DNA of 64,000 nucleotides, taken from positions 67,082,080 to 67,146,079 of the forward strand of contig NC_082694.2 in assembly GCF_949987515.2 (NCBI RefSeq), read 5' to 3'. Below, in pieces: positions 20,395-31,371 of this stretch (position 1 is the first letter of the stretch; each line of letters opens with the position of its first letter). Under the pieces are notes generated by a model. The model made no database searches and had not been told where the DNA came from. It saw nothing but the letters and a program-made list of their open reading frames with translations. Position numbers and translations under genes: made by a program. This DNA comes from Delphinus delphis. Taxonomy: Eukaryota; Chordata; Mammalia; Artiodactyla; Delphinidae.

Positions 20395-23085
20395 TCTAAA
20401 AGAAGAGTTTGACTACTACGTGGGGGAATTCAATATTCCATTTCAAGAAAGGTTCAAACAAACTCCTGTTGTAGGCCATTATGAACCTGTTCACTACCAT
20501 AGATGTCTGCTGGATAAAACACTTGTGCTTAGAAAGCAATTTTCCACTTGCTCCATTCCTTCCTTAGAATCTCGAACTTTCTAGCACTTGTATATAGTTA
20601 CTTTGTTAAATATAATTAGGTTTAAAATATTTGATATGAAAAATTATTTTAACCATAGTTAATAGGCAGTAGTCCTGTGGATTGACTTTGAGTGTGGGGC
20701 TTCTTAAGCACCCAGAAACATGTGTGAGGGGGAAATTCTCCCAGGGTGCCCAGGTCTAGATCTGACTTCATTGCTATAGCACGCATATAACTAGACAGCG
20801 CTCTGTGTGCCTTCTTTAAATAACAACTTGCAGCTTATCATAGAAAGCATGTAATTTTGCCTTCTAAACCCTCTCATAGCAGGCTTAGGCTCCATTTTTA
20901 TTTTAGTTCCTTGCATCTTCTCTACAAAAGAAAGAATGACAGCCCTGTGTATGTTTGGCGGTGTGCTGCAGCTTCTGTGGAGAGACAAATCACAGAGTTT
21001 TGAACATACTTAATCTGTATTATGTAGCTCTTTTATTATGGTCTTTTAAAATTTTTTTTACAGACTTTCTGGTATTTAGATAGCTTCTCCTTTAAAGCTT
21101 CATTAATTTAAAAGTTATTTGCATTGAATTGCTTGGGTTACATAGGAACTATTTTAGCAAACAGGTTCTGCAGTCTGGTTTCTGCCAAGGATATGGTTTT
21201 AGTTATTAAGGTAGCTAGACATATTTTTCTGACTCAAGCATTTTAAGCAGAATTCTACTAAGTTTTAAAACAGAACTGCACACGATCCTCTTTGTAACAA
21301 CGTAGTAGGTTTGCTATGCAATAACAAATGAATACAGTATAATAGTTGTGAAGTGGTAAAACTGAATTCTGTCCAAGCAAATTCTGCCATATGGTTCCTG
21401 CTGCTCATAAGTTTGGCTGAAATCCTAAAGCATTCTCCTGGTAACTATGGCTGCTTATACATTTAAGTCCCATGGAGTCACGAAAAATTGCAGTAAAGTG
21501 AAAATTTGCTATATAACATGTTTTAATGGGGAATACATGTGATTCATCCTGAATGTGCCAAGATTATACAGAAAAGCATAAATTTTTCTTATGGTTTTGT
21601 GGGACGATTTAATGCTCATAGATTTCATGTTGACAAAGGTAGAATGCTTTCAGTGAATCATAAGAGGACTAAATGGTGCTTTTATTATATTTGTGGGTCT
21701 CAAGGAAACATATATCTGAAATCATAATGGAAGTCAAAGGGAAAAGAATATGGCTTAATACTTACTTTTTAACTTTACACATAGCTGTTTGGGGACTGCC
21801 TGAGATGCATAAAGTAAGATGAAGCTTCACTGAATTTACTAATTCTTCATCTGAAGAATTCTTCAACTAAGCCCTGTTGATTTCTCCACTGAATTCTGAA
21901 AGAGAATTAATGATATTTCCCAAACCAAATCAAGGTTTGATGCTCTAAAGATTACTTCACTCCTTTTCCCTTTTTCAGCAGTTTCTTTCAACTTGGGCCC
22001 TTTGCAGTGCCATCAAAAATGGAACACGCTAAACTTTTCTGTCTTTAAACACACTGTCTTCTTGCTTAAATGGTAATGAATAAATTACTTTCTGCCACCT
22101 GACAGAAAGATGAATTGTTTAGCACTTATTATGCAGCCATCTACTTTAAGCCCTGATTACAGTTCAATTCATATTTGATTCATAGAACTTGAAGTGTTCA
22201 TCATTCCACCCTCTTTCCCGCTTTGAAAAGTCCTGGGACATCTTCATGTTGTAACAAACAAGACGTGACTCATGCCTTCTCATTCCTGTCTCCTGCTGGG
22301 GTCTTAGCAGTAAAGCAGCCAGAGACACGTTTGCAAGAAACAAGACTTAAGTTGGATGGATCAAGTGCTTCACAATTCCCTGGCCCACTGCAGTTCACAC
22401 AATGTAAATATAATACTCATCTTCATTCGCTAAATTAGGGAACAGAAATGGACTACCAGCCATCTGATGCAGAAATTTGCAGCATCAACAGTGAGCGGTG
22501 TTTTGGGAGAGAGGGAGTGGAGAGCAGACAAGTGTTCTTCCTTGCAAACAGCCCTGCTTTAGAATGCATGAAAAAATGTTATCCTCTCTTGGTTCTGTGT
22601 AGAGGGTGGCTGGGGCCAGAGAACAGAGGAGAATTTTCTCTTATAATTGGGCTAGAGAGAAATCTTTTATGAAACAGAGCCATGGTGGTCTGGAAAAGGC
22701 TGCTGTTTGCCTTCTGGAGTGTGTCTTGCCCAGCCAAGCCTCTTTGCGTCAGCCAGGCCTCAGAGCCACTGCGGTGCCTGGCATTAAGCATCATTAGAGA
22801 ATGATGAGCATGATTACCTGACACTGGTATCTTTCTCTTTTGGAAACTGCACCCAGACTCCTAGAAGCAGGTCTAATAACTGCAGTGGGTAGATTGCAGA
22901 TGGTTTTGGAGAAGCCCCTGGATGCAGTGATGTTTGACAGCTGGGGAAGGAATAAGAGGAGCATTCTTTTCACTGCAAGTCTCTCCTACTCCTTGAACCT
23001 CTACCATCATCTCTGCAGAGATGGAGACCTGTCTTGCTAGAAGGCAATCATGTTTGAAGCAGAAAAGTAGAGTGAAAAAAATCAC
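20395..23085. other. 2.7 kb with no recognised repeat or gene
   Basis: I see no SINE, LINE, LTR or DNA transposon in this stretch, which is unusual for this window. Composition is AT-rich at 20.5-22.2 kb and more balanced at 22.2-23.0 kb. Short overlapping frames at 22223-22438, 22448-22672 and 22579-22824 have no family resemblance. Repeat-free blocks like this may harbour conserved regulatory DNA. Confidence 0.5.
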
Positions 23086-23089
23086 ACTG

Positions 23090-23460
23090 TCATGGTCTTC
23101 TCGGGCTGCTATAACAAAATACCACAGACAGGGTGGCTAAACAACAGAAATTTATTTCTCACAGTTTTGGAGCCTGGGAAGTTCATGATCAGGGTGCCAG
23201 CGTGGTCAGGTTTTTGGTGAGGACTGTCTTCCTGGCTTACAGATGGTTTCCTTCTTGCTGTGTCTTCACATGGTGGAAAGAGAGCTCCCATTTCTTGTAA
23301 GGACACTAATCTCGTCATGACCTCATCTAAACCTAATTCCACCACCCTCATGACCTCACCTAAACCTAATTCCCTCCTAAAGGCCTCACTTCCTAATACC
23401 ATCACACTGGGGGTTAGGGCTTCAACATATGAATTGAGGGGACACAAACACTCAGTCTCT
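23090..23460 (-). mobile_element. MST/MLT1-type MaLR LTR, antisense
   Basis: Reversed LTR landmarks are 'TCTCGGGCTGCTATAACAAA', 'ATACCACAGACAGGGTGGCT', 'CAACAGAAATTTATTTCTCA', 'TTCACATGGTGGAAAGAGAG' and 'CTTCAACATATGAATTGAGG'. The motif 'TGACCTCA(T/C)CTAAACCTAATTCC' occurs twice in tandem (about 23318-23370), a small local duplication. Confidence 0.85.
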
Positions 23461-23489
23461 TATACATATCGTGAACAGTTTTCCAGAGC

Positions 23490-23600
23490 CCTGTGCTTCT
23501 TCTCACTTCTTTGCATTTTTACAGGTTGTTTCCTCTGATGGGAATACCTTCGTCTATCTTGCCTCTCTTGGCAAACCCATGTTTAAGATGCAGATTGTAT
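23490..23600 (+). repeat. Short L2 scrap, sense
   Basis: 'CTTCTTTGCATTTTTACAGG', 'GTTTCCTCTGATGGGAATAC' and 'TTGGCAAACCCATGTTTAAG' resemble the L2 block that reads CTGTTCCCTCTGCCTGGAATAC. The match is short and diverged. Confidence 0.55.
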
Positions 23601-23609
23601 CTTAAGTGT

Positions 23610-23675
23610 AAGAGGGTTCTCTTTTCTCCACATCCTCTCCAGTAGTTGTTATTTGTAGACTTTTAAATTTTTTTA
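23610..23675 (-). repeat. L1 ORF2 scrap, antisense
   Basis: 'AGGGTTCTCTTTTCTCCACA' and 'TAGTTGTTATTTGTAGAC' correspond to a part of L1 ORF2 that occurs again at about 24463-24515 inside the neighbouring younger L1. It therefore belongs to a separate, older L1 piece into which the younger one may have inserted. Confidence 0.65.
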
Positions 23676-23689
23676 AATTTATTTTTATC

Positions 23690-24687
23690 TTTTTAACATC
23701 TTTATTGGAGTATAATTGCTTTACAATGGTGTGTTAGTTTCTGTTTTATAACAAAGTGAATCAGCTATACATATACATATATCCCTATATCTCTTCCCTC
23801 TTGTGTCTCCCTCCCACCCTCCCTATCCCACCCCTCTAGGTGGACACAAGGCACTGAGCTGATCTCTCTGTGCTATGCAGCTGCTTCCCACTAGCTATCT
23901 GTTTTACATTTGGTAGTGTATATATATCCATGCCACTCTCTCACTTTGTCCCAGCTTACCCTTCCCCCTCCCCATGTCCTCAAGTCCATTCTCTATGTCT
24001 GCGTCTTTATTCCTGTCCTGCCCCTAGGTTGTTCAGAACCTTTTTTTGTTTGTTTTCTTAGATTCCTTATATATGTGTTAGCATATGGTATTTGTTTTTC
24101 TCTTTCTGACTTACTTCACTCTGTATGACAGACTGTAAGTCCATCCACCTCACTACAAATACCTCAATTTCGTTTCTTTTCATGGCTGAGTAATATTGCA
24201 TTGTGTATATGTGCCACATCTTCTTTATCCATTCATCTGTCAATGGACACTTAGGTTGCTTCCATGTCCTGGCTATTGTAAATAGAGCTGCAGTGAACAT
24301 TGTGTTACATGGCTCTTTTTGAATTACGGTTTTCTCAGGGTATATGCCCAGTAGTGGGATTGCTGGGTCGTATGGTAGTTCTAGCTTTAGTTTTTTAAGG
24401 AACCTCCGTGCTGTTCTCCATAGTGGCTGTATCAATTTACATTCCCACCACCAGTGCGGGAGGGTTCCCTTTTCTCCACACCCTGTCCAGCATTTATTGT
24501 TTGTAGATTTTTTAGACTTTTTAATGATGACCATTCTGACCAGTGTAGGTGTTACCTTATTGTAGTTTTGATTTTCATTTCTCTAATAATTAGTGATGTT
24601 GAGCATCTTTTCATTTGCCTGTTGGCCATCTGTATGTCTTCTTGGAGAAATGTCTGTTTAGGTCTTCTGCCCATTTTTTGTTTGGGT
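23690..24687 (-). mobile_element. Young L1 LINE, antisense, 5' truncated to about 1 kb
   Basis: The left end is the cetartiodactyl L1 3' end ('CATCTTTATTGGAGTATAAT', 'CTTTATTGGAG', 'GTTTTATAACAAAGTGAATC'), followed by the full 3' UTR and the ORF2 carboxy terminus on the minus strand. It stops at about 24687 ('TTTTTTGTTTGGGTC'). One 155-residue ORF2 segment remains open, which marks it as younger than the other L1 copies here. Confidence 0.88.
24067..24534 (-). pseudogene. L1 ORF2p carboxy-terminal fragment (155 residues)
   Basis: The residues include the ORF2p tail signatures [75 protein letters not shown] and VSQKEKNKYHMLTH. This carboxy-terminal segment contains the cysteine-rich RNA-binding region in full L1 ORF2p. 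The upstream endonuclease and reverse transcriptase are missing because the insertion is 5' truncated, so this is not a functional gene. Confidence 0.88.
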
Positions 24688-24689
24688 CA

Positions 24690-25055
24690 TAACCATGATT
24701 TTTAATGGTCATGAAACATTGCATTGGATTGCAATTTAACTACTCCTCTGTTATTGGACATTTAAATTCATTCCAGGTATTTTCTATTTTAAGTAATGCT
24801 GCCCTGAATATCATCATGGTGATCACTTTGTCACAGCTTATATTATTTTCTGAAGAGAGATTCTCAGGAGTGTCAAGGTCAAAGGCTATGATGTTACTAT
24901 TGTGTGTGATGTGTCTTGCCAAATGGCTTTCCAAGGGCCTTGAGACAATTTATATTTCCACCACAAAGTAGAAGTTGAGTGCTTCAATGCACCCTCAGCA
25001 GAGTCGAGTTCTGTCTTTTTTTAAATCAGCAAATTTAACAGGTAAGATAATGGCT
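24690..25055 (-). mobile_element. Older L1 3' fragment, antisense
   Basis: Landmarks are 'CTGTTATTGGACATTTAAAT', 'TAATGCTGCCCTGAATATCA', 'GTCAAAGGCTATGATG', 'TTGCCAAATGGCTTTCCAAG' and 'TATATTTCCACCACAAAGTA', which are the reverse of the old L1M-type region around the ORF2 end. It differs from the adjacent younger L1 and is more decayed. Confidence 0.72.
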
Positions 25056-25059
25056 CATT

Positions 25060-25500
25060 CACAAAAAATATTTTTCAGCATTTCCTAGGTGCTGGGAACT
25101 GGGTCTCACACTGGGGATGCTGAGATGGAGACCACTGGTTCTGCCTATGCTCTAGAGGAAGAAACTGGAAACTAAACTAACAATTATGACCAGAGTCGCA
25201 GTTGCTGCCAGATGCAGGGGAGGGACCCACACCTGGCCTAGGAAGTTGGGGAAGGCTTTCTGGAAGGTGTGGGCTTGAGTTTAGTCTTGAATGAAGCATA
25301 GTGGTTAGCCAGGTGGAAGGGGCCATGAAGGGCATTCCATACCAAGGGAACAGCATGTACAGTGGAGGTGTGAGGGAGCTGGCTTATTTGAGGAGCTATA
25401 AGAGATTGGATATAGGTATGTTTGAAGGAGTGTTGAGATGTGAGGCTGGGTCTAGGTCATGCAGAGAAGCTGGATTCTTTTAAAGTTACAGTCTTTAAAG
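25060..25500 (-). mobile_element. L2 3' fragment, antisense
   Basis: Reversed L2 blocks are 'TTCCTAGGTGCTGGGAACTG', 'GGGAAGGCTTTCTGGAAGG', 'GGGCATTCCATACCAAGGGA' (from AGCATTCCAGGCAGAGGGA), 'ACAGCATGTACAGTGGAGGT' and 'GTCTAGGTCATGCAGAGAAG'. Apparent frames on the plus strand here are incidental. Confidence 0.65.
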
Positions 25501-26960
25501 GTTGTTGTTCTTTGGTTTTGATAATAAAAGCAATCTCAGTAGGACCCTGCGATGGAGTTTCTGACTGCATAAGATTAGATTTGCCGATTGGGTCACAGTA
25601 TTAAATGTTACAGTAGTTTAGCTGTATGGATGCTTCACTAAGTAAACTTAACATGTAAACTACTAGTATTGCTGCTTCACTAAAATGAGGTTAACCTGTA
25701 CTGTAGCCCATCTGACAGAGTAATGAAACAGGCAGAAATGATCTTCAGAGTCGTCCAGCCACCCCTATGACACCTGTTTTTTGTTCCTCTCCTCCTTCCT
25801 AGTTCCCACCACAGTCTTCGGAACCTACCATAGCCAGTTCCTCTCTAAGTAATCTCTCAACACCACAGCGTAGGATTGTTAGGACAAACTTTTACACTAA
25901 GATGCTGGTGATTAGTTAAGAGGTCTAGCCCCTCACACGTCTAGAAGAATTTGGATTTTAAAGGGAGTCACTTGGAGATAGAAATTCTTGCAACCCCAAA
26001 AAAATATCCAATGTTGGAATTTCAGGCCAGAAGCCTGGCCAGTGAAGGAACTATTTAAGCTTGGGCTGATCAAGCAGTGTCTTCCTGGCCTCTCCATCAT
26101 CCAGCATAGCAGAGGGCCTTTGTGCAAGTCCAAACCTGGATGTAACCTTTTGTCCCGTGCCCAGAGGTCGGCTTCCTTCACTCAATTGCCCACTTCATCT
26201 TCTAGATGGAATGTGGGATCAGTGTCCTGGGATAGAGTGTGTGGTCAGCTGTCTCTGAGAGCTGGTCAGAATCAGGATGATGGCCAGTGGCTGGGGAGGG
26301 CTTTTGTGAAATGGCCACATCTCCATAATCTCAACCTCACCTACTTTTTAGCCCTGGTATTAAAAAAAAAAAAAAGAAAAGAAAAGAAAAAGAAAATCAT
26401 CTAGGGCAGTGTTTTTCTTCACTCTTCAGGAAAACATTGTAATTCCCTCCCAGAAGATTTCCTAGATCTTAAATATCAGCTCAAATATTTATGCATGAAA
26501 AATTAGAGGCCATGAATGATGCATGTGTTCTAGAAACTCTGCTCGTAAATCTCCCCTCCCTCCTTTGGAAAGTCCCCCAGGATGGCAGCCAAGACCTCAT
26601 TTCCAACCCCTATTTGGAAGCCACCTGAGATGAAATTTCCTATTTGTTTCCGACTTGCATGGCCTTTGAATATTAAGCCCTCCCTGTGGCAGATGAGTCT
26701 GCTGTCATCTTGTCTGAGATACTGTTCTTTTACTTGACCAGATTATAGCACAGTTGTCAGTTTGCTCTTTAAAAGTACTACTTCACAGGGGATTTGTGAG
26801 GATTAATGAAATAATATTTGAAAACCACTTTGAATTTGTATGCATTTTTTCTATGGAGACTCGGGGGTTATTATTTCTTAGTGTTTATACTGTATCTTCC
26901 ATGTAAGAAGTTTTAAATGCTTTGTTAATATTTGGATGTGTTTCAGTTAGATGATGAAGC
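25500..26960. other. No gene recognised; A-rich tract
   Basis: This is unique sequence with one A/AAAAG low-complexity tract at about 26360-26396. A 138-residue plus-strand frame (25988-26404) runs into that tract and ends in lysines. It overlaps an 82-residue minus frame, and I reject both as genes. Confidence 0.5.
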
Positions 26961-26964
26961 TATT

Positions 26965-27125
26965 GGCTGTTAGAGCTAGAGGGGCTTTTGAGATGGTCTA
27001 GTCTTAAATCTTCAGACTGAGGGGCCCAGGAAAAGCCTGAGGCCTAGAGAACCTACTCAGTGTACTCTGTACCACACAGCTGCTTAGAGTAGAGTTGGTT
27101 CTAGAATCCAGCTGTCCTGGCTCCT
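26965..27125 (-). repeat. Probable MIR-like SINE, antisense
   Basis: 'GAGATGGTCTAGTCTTAAAT', 'CTGAGGGGCCCAGGAAAAGC', 'TACCACACAGCTGCTTAGAG' and 'TTGGTTCTAGAATCCAGCTG' follow the order of a reversed MIR-family element but are strongly diverged. Confidence 0.5.
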
Positions 27126-27132
27126 TGTTCGG

Positions 27133-27543
27133 TTCTCCATGTCTGCTGTGGAATGAATTGTGCCCCTCCAAAAATTCATATATTGAAGCCCTCACTCCCC
27201 AGTACCTCAGAATATGATTTGATTTAGAAGTAAGGTTGTTGCAGTTGTTATCAGTTAAGATGAGGTCACTCTGGAGGAGGGTGGGCCCCTAATCCAATTG
27301 ACTGATGTCCTTATAAAAGGGAGAAATTTGGACACAAGCCACATAGAGGGAGAACACCATGTGAGTGTGAAGACAGCCATCTCTAAACCAATGAGAGAGG
27401 CCTGGAAGGGATCCTTTACCTCACAGCCTTCAGAAGAAAGTAACCTTGTCAACACCTTGATTTTGGACTTCTGGCCTCCAGAATTGTGAGATGATACTTT
27501 TCTGTTGTGGTACTTCTTTACAGCAGTGCTAGCAAACTAACAC
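27133..27543 (+). mobile_element. MLT1-type solo LTR (ERVL-MaLR), sense
   Basis: Sense LTR landmarks are 'GAATGAATTGTGCCCCTCCA', 'AAAATTCATATATTGAAGCC', 'AGTACCTCAGAATATGATTT', 'GGGCCCCTAATCCAATTGAC', 'GTCCTTATAAAAGGGAGAAA' (a natural TATA-like point), 'AACACCTTGATTTTGGACTT' and 'CCTCCAGAATTGTGAGA', ending 'TGCTAGCAAACTAACACCA'. No gag or pol sequence flanks it. It is the only MaLR LTR in the window on the plus strand. Confidence 0.87.
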
Positions 27544-27544
27544 C

Positions 27545-28345
27545 AAGTCTTTCCTGTTCTGAATACTAATTATTGCCATTTAGCACATTAAGAGATTAAG
27601 ACAGGAAGAAAGGGAATCATTTGGCCCCGTTGAACCCAGAAGCCCAGCTGCTTGTCCTCATTCACCCCAGGCTTCTCCTGGGGCTGCAATGGGCAGCTGC
27701 CCTTGCTTGATGTCCCTTGGAAGCCCTCACCGTGGGTATAGGCACCTGATTCAGCCCATAATACTAAGCCAGTGCCCCAGGAACTGCTTCCTGGCATTCC
27801 TCCAACATCCTTCACATCATCAGAAGGCAGCAGCAGGGCAAGTGAGGGCAGCAGCCCAGGGACCCTCGCTGCATGTTGTTCGACAATCCAGGAGGGGTCT
27901 TCAACTATAAATGAATGGAGATAGGTGCTAAAAGTCTTCTTGTGAATGAGATGCTGGCAGCTCAGAATCCATTCTCCTAGGATAGAGCACACTGTGCATC
28001 AGGGTGGGTTCCTAGGCCTGTCCACAAAGCCCATTTAAGTTGTATTATTCCAGAAGCTACATACTAGCAGCTGTTTGTGAAGTCACAGTAACATGGAAGG
28101 GCTCTTTCAGAGGAGCCATCAGGCTTGCAGGCAGATTGTGGGGCTTTTAAGAGAGGGAAGGGATTAAGAATGTAACACCTCAGAATTCACACAGTAAAAA
28201 GGGATGGAGAGAACCCAGAGAGCTAAAACTCGAGGGTTCAGCACACCCAAGGAATACTTTGGAGAGGTTGTTTTTAAACACACTGGGAAAAGCTGAGTGA
28301 ATTTGAAAATCAGGAAAAGAGCCAGCCCCGTGAAATCACAAACAA
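27545..28345. other. No recognised feature
   Basis: This is unique sequence. The 134-residue minus frame (27588-27992) and the 73-residue plus frame inside it lack any recognisable motif and mirror each other's composition, as chance frames do. Confidence 0.5.
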
Positions 28346-28349
28346 TCCC

Positions 28350-28455
28350 AGTGGAGGCCTAGAGAGGTTAAGGCATGTGTTTGAGGCCACATGGAGAGTG
28401 AGTGGCAGAGCAGGGACTCCTGGCTGCCAGCCCAGGGCTCTCTACTGTGCAGACC
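28350..28455 (-). repeat. MIR SINE fragment, antisense
   Basis: 'GGAGGCCTAGAGAGGTTAAG', 'GAGTGGCAGAGCAGGGACTC' and 'CCAGGGCTCTCTACTGTGC' are the reversed central and head parts of MIR. Confidence 0.72.
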
Positions 28456-28464
28456 ATCCAAACT

Positions 28465-29325
28465 TCAGTCCATTGTTTCCAAAGCCACATATCCCTCCTG
28501 CTGTCATTTACTTGGTATTATTATAAGTCAGTTAGCTTTTTAAAAAACTTAAATGTATTTAACTTCACCTAAAGCAGTAATATCTGCAAAATTATGGGTT
28601 TGATGTTCTAGTTATATAATTTGTTTCTTAATACATATTCAAATTAAATGCATAACTATTTTAAAGTGTTTTATTTTTAATCATCTTGCACATCACCAGT
28701 AGTAGCCACCTGTTCCAAAGTTTGGGCAACTCTGCACCAGGTGGTAGCAGGTGATGGAGAGAGGAGAACTGGGGGCGGGATCCATGTCTTCAATTCCTTG
28801 AGGGAGAGAGAGTGGACAGGTCGGTAGCACAGAGGGAGGGTTTATCTCTGGAGAGGAGGGAACTTCTTTTCCCAAAATGAGGGCAAGTGGATTCAGGGGC
28901 AGAGCATCATTGAAATGGAGGTGAAACAAAATGACAGAGCTCATGCCCACTGACCTTGTTTTTTTTTCAACAAAGCAGTATGGCAAACTGATGACAACTT
29001 GAAAGGAGCATGGAGCTTTAGGTTTTAAATTAGAATTGTATTATAGTCCCCTGAGACTCAACCTTGTTTGTCAACGGGCAGAGGCAACTTGTTTCAGGGA
29101 AAAAAAAAAAAAAAAATTGAACTCTGACCCTCAACTGTGGTTCTTAAAACACTGCTGTAATTGCTTCTGGATTGGATTTTGAAGTTGACCTTTGATCAGA
29201 GACATTGGTTTCCTAAGATGAGGCCTTTCCCTGAAAAAAGGCTGGTTTGACTGCTATGAACTAGGGTGAATGTGGGTCAAAGACTAGGAGCATTTCTAAG
29301 GAACTGGCCCATCCCCTCCCCGGCA
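28465..29325. other. No gene recognised; A run
   Basis: This is unique sequence apart from an uninterrupted A run of about 18 at 29100-29117 that has no identifiable SINE or LINE body in front of it. Confidence 0.45.
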
Positions 29326-29328
29326 GTA

Positions 29329-29964
29329 ATGTAATCCCATTTGTCTGTGTTTGCTTTTGTTTCCTGTGATTTTGGTGTCACATCCAAAAGATTATTGCCA
29401 AGACCAATATGAGCCAACAATCCCACTTCTGGGTATATATCCAAAAGAGCTGAAATCAGGATCATGAAGACATATTTGCACTCCCAGGTTCATTGCAGCA
29501 TTATTTACAGTAGCCAAGATATGAAAACAACCTAAATATACTTTGGCAGATGAATTGATAAAGAAAATGTGATACAGAAATAGAGACAAAATGTATATAT
29601 ACACACACACATACATACACACACAGTGGAATATTTTCAACTTTAAAAAAGAAGGAAACCCTGCCATTTGCAGCAACATGGATGGAACTGGGAGACATTA
29701 TGCTGAGTGAAATAAGCCAGACACAGAAAGACAAATACTGCATCATCTCACTTATAAGTGGAATCTAAAGCAGTCAAACTCATAGAAACAGAGAGTAGAA
29801 TGGTGGTTGCCAGGGGCTAGGAGGAGAGGGAAATGGCCAAAGGATATTTCAGTTACGTAAGATGACTAAGTTCTAGAGATCTAACGTACAGTGTGGTGAT
29901 AATAGTTAACAATACTGTATTGTATAATTGAGATTTGTGAAGAGGATAACTCTTAAACTCCTCA

Positions 29965-29997
<33 letters not shown>

Positions 29998-30147
29998 GGT
30001 AATTTTGTAGAGGTGATAGGTATGTTAATTAGCTTGATTGTGGTGATCTTTTCACAATGTGTACATATATCAAAACATCAAGTTATACACCTTAAATATA
30101 TATAGATTTTGTATACTGAAGATACCTCAACGAAGCTATTGAAAAAT
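29329..30147 (+). mobile_element. L1 LINE 3' fragment with 5' inversion
   Basis: 29409-30147 is the sense 3' part of an L1: 'CAATCCCACTTCTGGGTATA', 'GCCATTTGCAGCAACATGGA', 'CACTTATAAGTGGAATCTAA', 'GTGGTTGCCAGGGGCTAGG' and a 3' end near 'ACCTCAACGAAGCTATTG'. 29329-29408 is antisense L1 ('CCCATTTGTCTGTGTTTGCT', 'TATTGCCAAGACCAAT') from farther 5' in ORF2. An inverted 5' segment joined to a sense 3' segment is the signature of twin-priming insertion. CA microsatellites lie inside it. Confidence 0.82.
29964..29996. repeat. (CA)n microsatellite
   Basis: About 16 uninterrupted CA units lie inside the L1 3' region. A shorter, impure CA/CATA run lies at about 29601-29628. Both are likely polymorphic in length. 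Confidence 0.9.
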
Positions 30148-30394
30148 GTAGAAGTAAACTGCCAGAGAGTTCATATGTGGGACCCATCAACACCTGCCAT
30201 GAATTCTTTATCAGACCAGTTGTTATCAGCACAGGGACTGAGTGCGTACGGTGGGCCATGGTGACGTGAAGCTGGAGGGAAAATGCAAAGATGAGTGAGA
30301 CCCACTCCTGCTGTGGAGGAGCTTCCTGGTCTAGGATTGGGGGTGGGGACAGGGCAGATATTATTAATAACAAAGATAATTATAAAATGTGAGA

Positions 30395-30635
30395 AGAGAT
30401 AACAGCAATGGTACTGAGCACTTACTGTGAGCCAGACACTATATCCAAGCACTCAATAGAATTCATGCAACAACAGTCCAGTGTGGGGGGTAGAATTATT
30501 CTCCTCATTTATTGATGAGGGAACGGAGGTACAGACAGGTTAAATAACTTTCCCAAGGTCAAAAGTTAAAGAAAAGTGGAATTGGGGTTTGACTCCAGGC
30601 TGTCTGGTGCCGAGTCCTGTACTAGACAGGCCTTG
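30395..30635 (-). repeat. MIR SINE, nearly complete, antisense
   Basis: Landmarks are 'TGAGCACTTACTGTGAGCCA', 'GTAGAATTATTCTCCTCATT', 'GATGAGGGAACGGAGGTACA', 'AACTTTCCCAAGGTCAAAAG' and 'GGTGCCGAGTCCTGTACTAG', in reversed consensus order. Confidence 0.82.
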
Positions 30636-30779
30636 GAAGTGGCGGTGAGGGTTGCCCGTGAAAATTGTGCAAAGGAATTGACATTATAGAAGTGAATATC
30701 ATTTAACCAAGTTGGAAAGACGAGAACAGGGAACAGAAATTTCAGAAAGTCACAAGCAAGAGCACAGATGCTTGAGGTC

Positions 30780-31250
30780 TTGTTAAAGAAAAAAATTATT
30801 CGTGACACTTGTTAAAGAATGGTAGTGCAGACTTTATTTAAGACTATTGCAATAGAGATTTTATAGTATGGGAGACAGATTGAGCTCAGCCCCGAATACA
30901 ACGAAAAGTGGGAATTTATAGCCAAGGATTGAAGGGGTGAGGGCAGAAAATTAGAAAGAGGAAATATCAGGAATAACGGGGAATTCTAGATAAATGGGCA
31001 TAACAAGAGTCTTGCTGAAAGCAGGCCAGGGTGATCAGATACTGAGGATGAAAGATTCTGGCTAAACCATCTTGACAGGATTCTTGCTAAGTTGGGCTCT
31101 TGGAGGATGGGGCCTCATTGGGCTCAGCGAGCCTGACTAACATTTGATCAAGGAGAGAATACGTGTCAATCTCTGAATCATTTGGAGGGGATGGAATGTG
31201 CTATCAGTCTAGAGGGGAGAACCTTGAAGAAAAGAGACAAGCTAGGTGAG
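30780..31250. repeat. LTR-like dispersed repeat, copy 1
   Basis: This block shares ordered similarity with 33530-33960: 'CCCGAATACAACGAAAAGTG', 'GGAATTTATAGCCAAGGA', 'GTCTTGCTGAAAGCAGGCCA' and 'TCTTGACAGGATTCTTGCTA'. Composition and the repeated '-GACAGGATTCTTGCT-' phrase resemble a retroviral-type LTR, but I cannot name the family and see no primer-binding site or internal genes. The edges are approximate. Confidence 0.55.
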
Positions 31251-31371
31251 TCTCCAGGTGGAGCGAGGGCTGGAGGATAGAGAGGGAAGGGAACTAACCA
31301 TAACTGAGCCTTTACTGGTACCCCAACATCATGCCAGTCACTTGAAATAGGTTAAAATTAAAAATATATAT

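Noticed and set aside
25988..26404. 138-residue plus-strand frame
   Set aside because: It ends by reading through an A-rich low-complexity tract into poly-lysine, overlaps a minus-strand frame, and has no conserved motif.
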